From: Hydractinia symbiolongicarpus
Taxonomy: Eukaryota; Cnidaria; Hydrozoa; Anthoathecata; Hydractiniidae
Direction: 5' to 3'
Length of the DNA: 64,000 nt
Assembly (NCBI RefSeq): GCF_029227915.1
Contig: NC_079875.1
Span: 2,232,001 to 2,296,000 of the forward strand
Positions 11,343-24,323 of this stretch are shown piece after piece. The translations under genes were made by a program, and so were the position numbers. Position 1 is the stretch's first letter, and each line of letters begins with the position of its first letter. The notes under the pieces were generated by a model. It worked only from the letters and a program-made list of their open reading frames with translations. It did not search any database and was not told the DNA's origin.

Positions 11343-14300
11343 AAAGAAAGTGCCCAGGGAGTAAATTCATTTCCCGAACGATTTTTTAAATTATTTTTTC
11401 ACCACTAAAACGCATGAGACTTGTAGTTTTCAGAAATGTTTTCATTTTTGATGAGACGCTTAGTTAAAGTGGTTTAATCGCTGGCAAACGAAAACCCGCG
11501 ACTTCCCGTAAATCCCGGGCTTGGTCCGTATAGTCGAATGTATACAAAGAAAGTACCCTGTGAGTAAACTCATTTCCAAAACGATTTTTTAAATTATCTT
11601 TTCACCACTAAAACGCATGAGACTTGTAGTTTTCAAAAATGTTTTCATTTGTGATGAGACGCTGAATAAGAGGAGTTTAATCGCCAGCAAACAAAAACCT
11701 GCGATTTCCCGTAAATCCCGGACTCGGCCCGTATAGTCAAAAGTATACAAAGAAAGTACCCAGGGAGTAAACTCATTTTCCGAACGATTTTTTAAACTAT
11801 TATTTCACCACTAAAGCCCATGAGACTTGTAGTTTATAGAAATGTTTTCATTTTTGATGAGGCGCTTAATGAATGTGGTTTAATAGCTGGCAAACGAAAC
11901 CCTGCGATTTCCCGCAAATCCCGGACTCGGCCCGTATAGTCAAAAGTATACAAAGAAAGTACCCAGGGAGTAAACTCATTTCCCAAACGATTTTTTAAAT
12001 TATTATTTCACCACTAAAGCCCATGAGACTTGTAGTTTTCAGAAATGTTTTAATTTTTGATGAGACGCTTAATGAAAGTGGTTTAATCCCCGGCAAACGA
12101 AAACCCGCGATTTCCCGTAAATCCCAGGCTTGGCCCGTATAGTCGAATGTATACAAAGAAAGTACCCTGTGAGTAAACTCATTTCCAAAACGATTTTTTA
12201 AATTATCTTTTTACCACTAAAACGCATGAGACTTGTAGTTTTCAAAAATATTTTCATTTTTGATGAGATTCTGATTAAAAGAAGTTTAGTCGCCGGCAAA
12301 CCAAAACCCGCCATTTCCCGTAAACCCCTGACTCGGCCCGTATAGTCAAAAGTATACGAAGAAAGTACCCAGGGAGTAAACTCACTTCCAGAACGATTTT
12401 TTATATTATTTTTTCACCACTAAAACGCATGAGACTTGTAGTTTTCAAAAGTGTTTTCATTTTTGATGAGACGCTGAATAAAAGGAGTTTAATCGCCGGC
12501 AAACGAAAACCTGCGATTTCCCGTAAATCCCGGACTCGGCCCGTATAGTCAAAAGTATACAAAGAAAGTACCCAGGGAGTAAACTCATTTCCCGAACGAT
12601 TTTTTAAATTATTTTCTCACCACTAAAACGCATGAGACTTGTAGTTTTCAGAAATGTTTTCATTTTTGATGAGACGCTTAGTTAAAGTGGTTTAATCGCT
12701 GGCAAACGAAAACCCGCGACTTCCCGTAAATCCCGGACTTGGCCCGTATAGTCGAATGTATACAAAGAAAGTACCCTGTGAGTAAACTCATTTCCAAAAC
12801 GATTTTTTAAATTATCTTTTCACCACTAAAACGCATGAGACTTGTAGTTTTCAAAAATGTTTTCATTTGTGATGAGACGCTGAATAAGAGGAGTTTAATC
12901 GCCGGCAAACGAAAACCTGTGATTTCCCGTAAATCCCGGACTCGGCCCGTATAGTCAAAAGTATACAAAGAAAGTACCCAGGGAGTAAACTCATTTCCCG
13001 AACGATTTTTTAAACTATTATTTCACCACTAAAGCCCATGAGACTTGTAGTTTTCAGAAATGTTTTCATTATTGATGAGGCGCTTAATGAATGTGGTTTA
13101 ATAGCCGGCAAACGAAACCCTGCGATTTCCCGCAAATCCCGGACTCGGCCCGTATAGTCAAAAGTATACAAAGAAAGTACCCAGGGAGTAAACTCATTTC
13201 CCAAACGATTTTTTAATTTATTATTTCACCACTAAAGCCCATGAGACTTGTAGTTTTCAGAAATGTTTTAATTTTTGATGAGACGCTTAATGAAAGTGGT
13301 TTAATCCCCGGCAAACGAAAACCCGCCATTTCCCGTAAATCCCAGGCTTGGCCCGTATAGTCGAATGTATACAAAGAAAGTACCCTGTTAGTAAACTCAT
13401 TTCCAAAACCATTTTTTAAATTATCTTTTTACCACTAAAACGCATGAGACTTGTAGTTTTCAAAAATGTTTTCATTTTTGATGAGATGTTGATTAAAAGA
13501 AGTTTAGTCGCCGGCAAACCAAAACCCGCCATTTCCCGTAAACCCCTGACTCGGCCCGTATAGTCAAAAGTATACGAAGAAAGTACCCAGGGAGTAAACT
13601 CACTTCCCGAACGATTTTTTATATTATTTTTTCACCACTAAAACGCATGAGACTTGTAGTTTTCAAAAGTGTTTTCATTTTTGATGAGACGCTGAATAAA
13701 AGGAGTTTAATCGCCGGCAAACGAAAACCTGCGATTTCCCGTAAATCCCGGACTCGGCCCGTATAGTCAAAAGTATACAAAGAAAGTACCCAGGGAGTAA
13801 ACTCATTTCCCGAACGATTTTTTAAATTATTTTCTCACCACTAAAACGCATAAGACTTGTAGTTTTCAGAAATGTTTTCATTTTTGATGAGATGCTTAGC
13901 GAAAGTGGTTTAATCGCCGGCAAACGAAATACCACGATTTCCCTAAATCCCGGGCTTGTCCCGTATAGTCGAATGTTTAGAAAGAAAGTGCCCAGGGAGT
14001 AAATTCATTTCCCGAACGATTTTTTAAATTAATTTTTCACCACTAAAACGGTTGAGACTTGTAGTTTTCAGAAATGTTTTCATTTTTGATGAGACGCTTA
14101 GTTAAAGTGGTTTAATCGCTGGCAAACTAAAACCCGCGACTTCCCGTAAATCCCGGGTTTGGCCCGTATAGTCAAATGTATACAAAGAAAGTACCCTGTG
14201 AGTAAACTCATTTCCAAAACGATTTTTTAAATTATCTTTTCACCACTAAAACGCATGAGACTTGTAGTTTTCAAAAATGTTTTCATTTGTGATGAGACGC

Positions 14301-15198
14301 TGAATAAGAGGAGTTTAATCGCCGGCAAACGAAAACCTGCGATTTCCCGTAAATCCCGGACTCGGCCCGTATAGTCAAAAATATACAAAGAAAGTACCCA
14401 GGGAGTAAACTCATTTCCCGAACGATTTTTTAAACTATTATTTCACCACTAAAGCCCATGAGACTTGTAGTTTTCAGAAATGTTTTCATTTTTGATGAGG
14501 CGCTTAATGAATGTGGTTTAATAGTCGGCAAACGAAACCCTGCGATTTCCCGCAAATCCCGGACTCGGCCCGTATAGTCAAAAGTATACGAAGAAAGTAC
14601 CCAGGGAGTAAACTCACTTCCCGAACGATTTTTTATATTATTTTTTCACCACTAAAACGCATGAGACTTGTAGTTTTGAAAATTGTTTTCATTTTTGATG
14701 AGACGCTGAATAAAAGGAGTTTAATCGCCGGCAAACGAAAACCTGCGATTTCCCGTAAATCCCGGACTCGGCCCGTATAGTCAAAAGTATACAAAGAAAG
14801 TACCCAGGGAGTAAACTCATTTCCCGAACGATTTTTTAAATTATTTTCTCACCACTAAAACGCATGAGACTTCTAGTTTTCAGAAATGTTTTCATTTTTG
14901 ATGAGACGCTTAGTTAAAGTGGTTTAATCGCTGGCAAACGAAAACCCGCGACTTCCCGTAAATCCCGGGCTTGGCCCGTATAGTCGAATGTATACAAAGA
15001 AAGTACCCTGTGAGTAAACTCATTTCCAAAACGATTTTTTAAATTATCTTTTCACCACTAAAACGCATGAGACTTGTAGTTTTCAGAAATGTTTTCATTT
15101 TTGATGAGACGCTTAGTTAAAGTGGTTTAATCGCTGGCAAACGAAAACCCGCGACTTCCCGTAAATCTCGGGCTTGGCCCGTATAGTCGAATGTATAC
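11343..15198. repeat. 6/7-mer higher-order family, three unequal copies
   Basis: Units begin at 11343 (seven monomers), 12764 (six) and 13981 (six). The first and third open with a monomer carrying AAAGTGCCCAGGGAGTAAATTC; the second lacks it. Common marks are GTTAAAGTGG with TCGCTGGC and CGACTTCCC, TTTGTGATGAG with GAATAAGAGG, GAGGCGCTTAATG with CGAAACCCTGCG, and AAACTCACTTCC. The third copy jumps from the 11749-equivalent to the 12358-equivalent, so two monomers are missing. Monomer 14996-15198 is a chimera of an A-type left half and a CAGAAATG/GTTAAAG right half. Confidence 0.8.
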
Positions 15199-17632
15199 AA
15201 AGAAAGTACCCTGTGAGTAAACTCTCATCCAAAACGATTTTTTAAATTATCTTTTCACCACTAAAACGCATGAGACTTGTAGTTTTCAAAAATGTTTTCA
15301 TTTGTGATGAGACGCTGAATGAAAGAGGTTTAATCGCCGGCAAACGAAATACCACGATTTCCCTAAATCCCGGACTCGGCCCGTATAGTCAAAAGTATAC
15401 AAAGAAAGTACCCAGGGAGTAAACTCATTTCCCGAACGATTTTTTAAACTATTATTTCACCACTAAAGCCCATGAGACTTGTAGTTTTCAGAAATGTTTT
15501 CATTTTTGATGAGGCGCTTAATGAATGTGGTTTAATAGCCGGCAAACGAAACCCTGCGATTTCCCGCAAATCCCGGACTCGGCCCGTATAGTCAAAAGTA
15601 TACAAAGAAAGTACCCAGGGAGTAAACTCATTTCCCAAACGATTTTTTAAATTATTATTTCACCACTAAAGCCCATGAAACTTGTAGTTTTCAGAAATGT
15701 TTTAATTTTTGATGAGACGCTTAATGAAAGTGGTTTAATCCCCGGCAAACGAAAACCCGCGATTTCCCGTAAATCCCAGGCTTGGCCCGTATAGTCGAAT
15801 GTATACAAAGAAAGTACCCTGTGAGTAAACTCATTTCCAAAACGATTTTTTAAATTATCTTCTTACCACTAAAACGCATGAGACTTGTAGTTTTCAAAAA
15901 TGTTTTCATTTTTGATGAGATGCTGATTAAAAGAAGTTTAGTCGCCGGCAAACCAAAACCCGCCAATTCCCGTAAACCCCTGACTCGGCCCGTATAGTCA
16001 AAAGTATACGAAGAAAGTACCCAGGGAGTAAACTCACTTCCCGAACGATTTTTTATATTATTTTTTCACCACTAAAACGCAGGAGACTTGTAGTTTTCAA
16101 AAGTGTTTTCATTTTTGATCAGACGCTGAATAAAAGGAGTTTAATCGCCGGCAAACGAAAACCTGCGATTTCCCGTAAATCCCGGACTCGGCCCGTATAG
16201 TCAAAAGTATACAAAGAAAGTACCCAGGGAGTAAACTCATTTCCCGAACGATTTTTTAAATTATTTTCTCACCACGAAAACGCATGAGACTTGTAGTTTT
16301 CAGAAATGTTTTCATTTTTGATGAGACGCTTAGCGAAAGTGGTTTAATCGGCGGCAAACGAAACCCCGCGATTTCCCGTAAATCCCGGGCTTGGCCCGTA
16401 TAGTCGAATGTATACAAAGAAAGTACCCTGTGAGTAAACTCTCATCCAAAACGATTTTTTAAATTATCTTTTCACCACTAAAACGCATGAGACTTGTAGT
16501 TTTCAAAAATGTTTTCATTTGTGATGAGACGCTGAATGAAAGAGGTTTAATCGCCGGCAAACGAAATACCACGATTTCCCTAAATCCCGGACTCGGCCCG
16601 TATAGTCAAAAGTATACAAAGAAAGTACCCAGGGAGTAAACTCATTTCCCGAACGATTTTTTAAACTATTATTTCACCACTAAAGCCCATGAGACTTGTA
16701 GTTTTCAGAAATGTTTTCATTTTTGATGAGGCGCTTAATGAATGTGGTTTAATAGCCGGCAAACGAAACCCTGCGATTTCCCGCAAATCCCGGACTCGGC
16801 CCGTATAGTCAAAAGTATACAAAGAAAGTACCCAGGGAGTAAACTCATTTCCCAAACGATTTTTTAAATTATTATTTCACCACTAAAGCCCATGAAACTT
16901 GTAGTTTTCAGAAATGTTTTAATTTTTGATGAGACGCTTAATGAAAGTGGTTTAATCCCCGGCAAACGAAAACCCGCGATTTCCCGTAAATCCCAGGCTT
17001 GGCCCGTATAGTCGAATGTATACAAAGAAAGTACCCTGTGAGTAAACTCATTTCCAAAACGATTTTTTAAATTATCTTCTTACCACTAAAACGCATGAGA
17101 CTTGTAGTTTTCAAAAATGTTTTCATTTTTGATGAGATGCTGATTAAAAGAAGTTTAGTCGCCGGCAAACCAAAACCCGCCAATTCCCGTAAACCCCTGA
17201 CTCGGCCCGTATAGTCAAAAGTATACGAAGAAAGTACCCAGGGAGTAAACTCACTTCCCGAACGATTTTTTATATTATTTTTTCACCACTAAAACGCAGG
17301 AGACTTGTAGTTTTCAAAAGTGTTTTCATTTTTGATCAGACGCTGAATAAAAGGAGTTTAATCGCCGGCAAACGAAAACCTGCGATTTCCCGTAAATCCC
17401 GGACTCGGCCCGTATAGTCAAAAGTATACAAAGAAAGTACCCAGGGAGTAAACTCATTTCCCGAACGATTTTTTAAATTATTTTCTCACCACGAAAACGC
17501 ATGAGACTTGTAGTTTTCAGAAATGTTTTCATTTTTGATGAGACGCTTAGCGAAAGTGGTTTAATCGGCGGCAAACGAAACCCCGCGATTTCCCGTAAAT
17601 CCCGGGCTTGGCCCGTATAGTCGAATGTATAC
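15199..17632. repeat. Higher-order repeat: 6-mer of 1,217 bp, two copies
   Basis: Units are 15199-16415 and 16416-17632. Private marks occur in both: AAACTCTCATCC at entry, TTTGTGATGAG with GAATGAAAGAGG, GCCAATTCCCG with ACCCCTGACTCGG, AACGCAGGAGAC and GATCAGACG. I found no or very few differences between them by eye, so this is a young duplication. The second copy overlaps the first unit of the 11-mer repeat that follows. Confidence 0.9.
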
Positions 17633-20600
17633 AAAGAAAGTAGCCACGGAGTAAACTCATTTCCCAAACGATTTTTTAAACTATTATTTCACCACTAAAA
17701 CCCATGAGACTTGTAGTTTTCAGAAATGTTTTCATTTTTGATGAGACGCTTAATGAATGTGGTTTAATAGCCGGCAAACGAAAACCTGCGATTTCCCGTA
17801 AATCCCGGACTCGGCCCGTATAGTCAAAAGTATACAAAGAAAGTACCCAGGGTGTAAACTCATTTCCCGAACGATTTTTTAAATTATTATTTCACCACTA
17901 AAGCCCCTGAGACTTGTAGTTTTCAGAAATGTTTTCATTTTTGATGAGACGCTTAATGAATGTGGTTTAATAGCCGGCAAACGAAAACCCGCGATTTCCT
18001 GTAAATCCCGGGTTTGGCCCGTATAGTCAAATGTATACAAAGAAAGTACCCTGTGAGTAAACTCATTTCCAAAACGGTTTTTTAAATTATTATTTCACCA
18101 CTAAAGCCCCTGAGACTTGTAGTTTTCAGAAATGTTTTCATTTTTAATGAGACGCTTAATAAAAGAGGTTTAATCGCCGGCAAACGAAATACCACGATTT
18201 CCCGTAAATCCCGGGCTTGGCTCGCATAGTTGAATGTATATAAAGAAAGTACCCTGTGAGTAAACTGATTTCCCGAACGATTTTTCAAATTATTTCTGTA
18301 CCACTAGAACGAATGAGACTTGTAGTTTCCAAAAATGTTTTCATTTTTAATGAGACGCTTAATGAAAGAGGTTTAATCGCCGGCAAACGAAATACCACGA
18401 TTTCCCTAAATCCCGGACTCGGCCCGTATAGTCAAAAGTATACAAAGAAAGTACCCAGGGAGTAAACTCATTTCCCGAACGATTTTTTAAATTATTTTCT
18501 CACCACTAAAACGCATGAGACTTGTAGTTTTCAGAAATGTTTTCATTTTTGATGAGACGCTTAGCGAAAGTGGTTTAATCGGCGGCAAACGAAACCCCGC
18601 GATTTCCCGTAAATCCCGGGCTTGGCCCGTATAGTCGAATGTATACAAAGAAAGTACCCACGGAGTAAACTCATTTCCCAAACGATTTTTTAAACTATTA
18701 TTTCACCACTAAAACCCATGAGACTTGTAGTTTTCAAAAATGTTTTCATTTGTGATGAGACGCTGAATGAAAGAGGTTTAATCGCCGGCAAACGAAATAC
18801 CACGATTTCCCTAAATCCCGGACTCGGCCCGTATAGTCAAAAGTATACAAAGAAAGTACCCAGGGAGTAAACTCATTTCCCGAACGATTTTTTAAACTAT
18901 TATTTCACCACTAAAGCCCATGAGACTTGTAGTTTTCAGAAATGTTTTCATTTTTGATGAGGCGCTTAATGAATGTGGTTTAATAGCCGGCAAACGAAAC
19001 CCTGCGATTTCCCGCAAATCCCGGACTCGGCCCGTATAGTCAAAAGTATACAAAGAAAGTACCCAGGGAGTAAACTCATTTCCCAAACGATTTTTTAAAT
19101 TATTATTTCACCACTAAAGCCCATGAAACTTGTAGTTTTCAGAAATGTTTTAATTTTTGATGAGACGCTTAATGAAAGTGGTTTAATCCCCGGCAAACGA
19201 AAACCCGCGATTTCCCGTAAATCCCAGGCTTGGCCCGTATAGTCGAATGTATACAAAGAAAGTACCCTGTGAGTAAACTCATTTCCAAAACGATTTTTTA
19301 AATTATCTTCTTACCACTAAAACGCATGAGACTTGTAGTTTTCAAAAATGTTTTCATTTTTGATGAGATGCTGATTAAAAGAAGTTTAGTCGCCGGCAAA
19401 CCAAAACCCGCCAATTCCCGTAAACCCCTGACTCGGCCCGTATAGTCAAAAGTATACGAAGAAAGTACCCAGGGAGTAAACTCACTTCCCGAACGATTTT
19501 TTATATTATTTTTTCACCACTAAAACGCAGGAGACTTGTAGTTTTCAAAAGTGTTTTCATTTTTGATCAGACGCTGAATAAAAGGAGTTTAATCGCCGGC
19601 AAACGAAAACCTGCGATTTCCCGTAAATCCCGGACTCGGCCCGTATAGTCAAAAGTATACAAAGAAAGTACCCAGGGAGTAAACTCATTTCCCGAACGAT
19701 TTTTTAAATTATTTTCTCACCACTAAAACGGATGAGACTTGTAGTTTTTAGAAATGTTTTCATTTTTGATGAGACGCTTAGCGAAAGTGGTTTAATCGGC
19801 GGCAAACGAAACCCCGCGATTTCCCGTAAATCCCGGGCTTGGCCCGTATAGTCGAATGTATACAAAGAAAGTACCCACGGAGTAAACTCATTTCCCAAAC
19901 GATTTTTTAAACTATTATTTCACCACTAAAACCCATGAGACTTGTAGTTTTCAGAAATGTTTTCATTTTTGATGAGACGCTTAATGAATGTGGTTTAATA
20001 GCCGGCAAACGAAAACCTGCGATTTCCCGTAAATCCCGGACTCGGCCCGTATAGTCAAAAGTATACAAAGAAAGTACCCAGGGAGTAAACTCATTTCCCG
20101 AACGATTTTTTAAATTATTATTTCACCACTAAAGCCCCTGAGACTTGTAGTTTTCAGAAATGTTTTCATTTTTGATGAGACGCTTAATGAATGTGGTTTA
20201 ATAGCCGGCAAACGAAAACCCGCGATTTCCTGTAAATCCCGGGCTTGGCCCGTATAGTCAAATGTATACAAAGAAAGTACCCTGTGAGTAAACTCATTTC
20301 CAAAACGGTTTTTTAAATTATTATTTCACCACTAAAGCCCCTGAGACTTGTAGTTTTCAGAAATGTTTTCATTTTTAATGAGACGCTTAATGAAAGAGGT
20401 TTAATCGCCGGCAAACGAAATACCACGATTTCCCGTAAATCCCGGGCTTGGCTCGCATAGTTGAATGTATATGAAGAAAGTACCCTGTGAGTAAACTGAT
20501 TTCCCGAACGATTTTTCAAATTATTTCTGTACCACTAGAACGAATGAGACTTGTAGTTTCCAAAAATGTTTTCATTTTTAATGAGACGCTTAATGAAAGA

Positions 20601-23193
20601 GGTTTAATCGCCGGCAAACGAAATACCACGATTTCCCTAAATCCCGGACTCGGCCCGTATAGTCAAAAGTATACAAAGAAAGTACCCAGGGAGTAAACTC
20701 ATTTCCCGAACGATTTTTTAAATTATTTTCTCACCACTAAAACGCATGAGACTTGTAGTTTTCAGAAATGTTTTCATTTTTGATGAGACGCTTAGCGAAA
20801 GTGGTTTAATCGGCGGCAAACGAAACCCCGCGATTTCCCGTAAATCCCGGGCTTGGCCCGTATAGTCGAATGTATACAAAGAAAGTACCCACGGAGTAAA
20901 CTCATTTCCCAAACGATTTTTTAAACTATTATTTCACCACTAAAACCCATGAGACTTGTAGTTTTCAAAAATGTTTTCATTTGTGATGAGACGCTGAATG
21001 AAAGAGGTTTAATCGCCGGCAAACGAAATACCACGATTTCCCTAAATCCCGGACTCGGCCCGTATAGTCAAAAGTATACAAAGAAAGTACCCAGGGAGTA
21101 AACTCATTTCCCGAACGATTTTTTAAACTATTATTTCACCACTAAAGCCCATGAGACTTGTAGTTTTTAGAAATGTTTTCATTTTTGATGAGGCGCTTAA
21201 TGAATGTGGTTTAATAGTCGGCAAACGAAACCCTGCGATTTCCCGCAAATCCCGGACTCGGCCCGTATAGTCAAAAGTATACAAAGAAAGTACCCAGGGA
21301 GTAAACTCATTTCCCAAACGATTTTTTAAATTATTATTTCACCACTAAAGCCCATGAAACTTGTAGTTTTCAGAAATGTTTTAATTTTTGATGAGACGCT
21401 TAATGAAAGTGGTTTAATCCCCGGCAAACGAAAACCCGCGATTTCCCGTAAATCCCAGGCTTGGCCCGTATAGTCGAATGTATACAAAGAAAGTACCCTG
21501 TGAGTAAACTCATTTCCAAAACGATTTTTTAAATTATCTTCTTACCACTAAAACGCATGAGACTTGTAGTTTTCAAAAATGTTTTCATTTTTGATGAGAT
21601 GCTGATTAAAAGAAGTTTAGTCGCCGGCAAACCTAAACCCGCCAATTCCCGTAAACCCCTGACTCGGCCCGTATAGTCAAAAGTATACGAAGAAAGTACC
21701 CAGGGAGTAAACTCACTTCCCGAACGATTTTTTATATTATTTTTTCACCACTAAAACGCAGGAGACTTGTAGTTTTCAAAAGTGTTTTCATTTTTGATGA
21801 GACGCTGAATAAAAGGAGTTTAATCGCCGGCAAACGAAAACCTGCGATTTCCCGTAAATCCCGGACTCGGCCCGTATAGTCAAAAGTATACAAAGAAAGT
21901 ACCCAGGGAGTAAACTCATTTCCCGAACGATTTTTTAAATTATTTTCTCACCACTAAAACGCATGAGACTTGTAGTTTTCAGAAATGTTTTCATTTTTGA
22001 TGAGACGCTTAGCGAAAGTGGTTTAATCGGCGGCAAACGAAACCCCGCGATTTCCCGTAAATCCCGGGCTTGGCCCGTATAGTCGAATGTATACAAAGAA
22101 AGTACCCACGGAGTAAACTCATTTCCCAAACGATTTTTTAAACTATTATTTCACCACTAAAACCCATGAGACTTGTAGTTTTCAGAAATGTTTTCATTTT
22201 TGATGAGACGCTTAATGAATGTGGTTTAATAGCCGGCAAACGAAAACCTGCGATTTCCCGTAAATCCCGGACTCGGCCCGTATAGTCAAAAGTATACAAA
22301 GAAAGTACCCAGGGAGTAAACTCATTTCCCGAACGATTTTTTAAATTATTATTTCACCACTAAAGCCCCTGAGACTTGTAGTTTTCAGAAATGTTTTCAT
22401 TTTTGATGAGACGCTTAATGAATGTGGTTTAATAGCCGGCAAACGAAAACCCGCGATTTCCTGTAAATCCCGGGCTTGGCCCGTATAGTCAAATGTATAC
22501 AAAGAAAGTACCCTGTGAGTAAACTCATTTCCAAAACGGTTTTTTAAATTATTATTTCACCACTAAAGCCCCTGAGACTTGTAGTTTTCAGAAATGTTTT
22601 CATTTTTAATGAGACGCTTAATGAAAGAGGTTTAATCGCCGGCAAACGAAATACCACGATTTCCCGTAAATCCCGGGCTTGGCTCGCATAGTTGAATGTA
22701 TATAAAGAAAGTACCCTGTGAGTAAACTGATTTCCCGAACGATTTTTCAAATTATTTCTGTACCACTAGAACGAATGAGACTTGTAGTTTCCAAAAATGT
22801 TTTCATTTTTAATGAGATGCTTAATGAAAGAGGTTTAATCGCCGGCAAACGAAATACCACGATTTCCCTAAATCCCGGACTCGGCCCGTATAGTCAAAAG
22901 TATACAAAGAAAGTACCCAGGGAGTAAACTCATTTCCCGAACGATTTTTTAAATTATTTTCTCACCACTAAAACGCATGAGACTTGTAGTTTTCAGAAAT
23001 GTTTTCATTTTTGATGAGACGCTTAGCGAAAGTGGTTTAATCGGCGGCAAACGAAACCCCGCGATTTCCCGTAAATCCCGGGCTTGGCCCGTATAGTCGA
23101 ATGTATACAAAGAAAGTACCCACGGAGTAAACTCATTTCCCAAACGATTTTTTAAACTATTATTTCACCACTAAAACCCATGAGACTTGTAGT
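16501..23193. repeat. Higher-order repeat: 11-mer of 2,231 bp, three copies
   Basis: Units are 16501-18731, 18732-20962 and 20963-23193, exactly 2,231 bp apart. Each contains in order TTTGTGATGAG/GAATGAAAGAGG, GAGGCGC, TTAATTTTTGATG with TTTAATCCCCGG, CTTCTTACC, AACGCAGGAG, AATCGGCGGC, CCCACGGAG, AAAGCCCCTGAG, a C copy with TTTCTGTACCAC, and a second AATCGGCGGC block 1,014 bp after the first. Differences are few, for example GGGTTTGG at about 18010 against GGGCTTGG, and GATCAGACG in the first two units against GATGAGACG in the third. The unit can be read as a 6-mer plus a 5-mer. The bordering joins fall in the conserved stretch left of the central dyad. Confidence 0.92.
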
Positions 23194-23889
23194 TTTCAGA
23201 AATGTTTTCATTTTTGATGAGACGCTTAATGAATGTGGTTTAATAGCCGGCAAACGAAAACCTGCGATTTCCCGTAAATCCCGGACTCGGCCCGTATAGT
23301 CAAAAGTATACAAAGAAAGTACCCAGGGAGTAAACTCATTTCCCGAACGATTTTTTAAATTATTATTTCACCACTAAAGCCCCTGAGACTTGTAGTTTTC
23401 AGAAATGTTTTCATTTTTGATGAGACGCTTAATGAATGTGGTTTAATAGCCGGCAAACGAAAACCCGCGATTTCCTGTAAATCCCGGGCTTGGCCCGTAT
23501 AGTCAAATGTATACAAAGAAAGTACCCTGTGAGTAAACTCATTTCCAAAACGGTTTTTTAAATTATTATTTCACCACTAAAGCCCCTGAGACTTGTAGTT
23601 TTCAGAAATGTTTTCATTTTTAATGAGACGCTTAATGAAAGAGGTTTAATCGCCGGCAAACGAAATACCACGATTTCCCGTAAATCCCGGGCTTGGCCCG
23701 CATAGTTGAATGTATATAAAGAAAGTACCCTGTGAGTAAACTGATTTCCCGAACGATTTTTCAAATTATTTCTGTACCACTAGAACGAATGAGACTTGTA
23801 GTTTCCAAAAATGTTTTCATTTTTAATGAGACGCTTAATGAAAGAGGTTTAATCGCCGGCAAACGAAATACCACGATTTCCCTAAATCC
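23194..23889. repeat. Partial extra copy of the 11-mer repeat (5-mer register)
   Basis: This follows 22180-22875 at an offset of 1,014 bp, including CCCCTGAG, TGTAAATCC, the AAAACGG entry and a C copy with TTTCTGTACCAC. It departs where the older copy reads GGACTCGGCCCG and this one GGGCTTGTCCCG. It marks the right edge of the 11-mer block. Confidence 0.8.
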
Positions 23890-23919
23890 CGGGCTTGTCC
23901 CGTATAGTCGAATGTATAC

Positions 23920-24323
23920 AAAGAAAGTACCCTGTGAGTAAACTCATTTCCAAAACGATTTTTTAAATTGTTTTTTCACCACTAAAACGCGTGAGACTTG
24001 TAGTTTTCAGAAATGTTTTCATTTTTGATGAGGCGCTTAATGAATGTGGTTTAATAGCCGGCAAACGAAACCCTGCGATTTCCCTAAATCCCGGGCTTGT
24101 CCCGTATAGTCGAATGTATACAAAGAAAGTACCCTGTGAGTAAACTCATTTCCAAAACGATTTTTTAAATTGTTTTTTCACCACTAAAACGCGTGAGACT
24201 TGTAGTTTTCAGAAATGTTTTCATTTTTGATGAGGCGCTTAATGAATGTGGTTTAATAGCCGGCAAACGAAACCCTGCGATTTCCCGCAAATCCCGGACT
24301 CGGCCCGTATAGTCAAAAGTATA
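23920..24323. repeat. Single-monomer tandem duplication (202 bp x2)
   Basis: Monomers 23920-24121 and 24122-24323 are almost the same, which is rare here because neighbours normally differ. Both are chimeras: the left half is the TTGTTTTTTCACC, ACGCGTGAG type and the right half the CAGAAATG, GAGGCGCTTAATGAATG, CGAAACCCTGCG type. The join lies in GTGAGACTTGTAGTTTTCA. The first copy ends TTTCCCTAAATCC and the second TTTCCCGCAAATCC. Confidence 0.85.

Noticed and set aside
15199-17632. The near-perfect 1,217-bp duplication as an assembly artefact
   Set aside because: It cannot be excluded from sequence alone, but the second copy continues into a different monomer at its far end and is part of the three-fold 11-mer, so a true duplication is the simpler reading.
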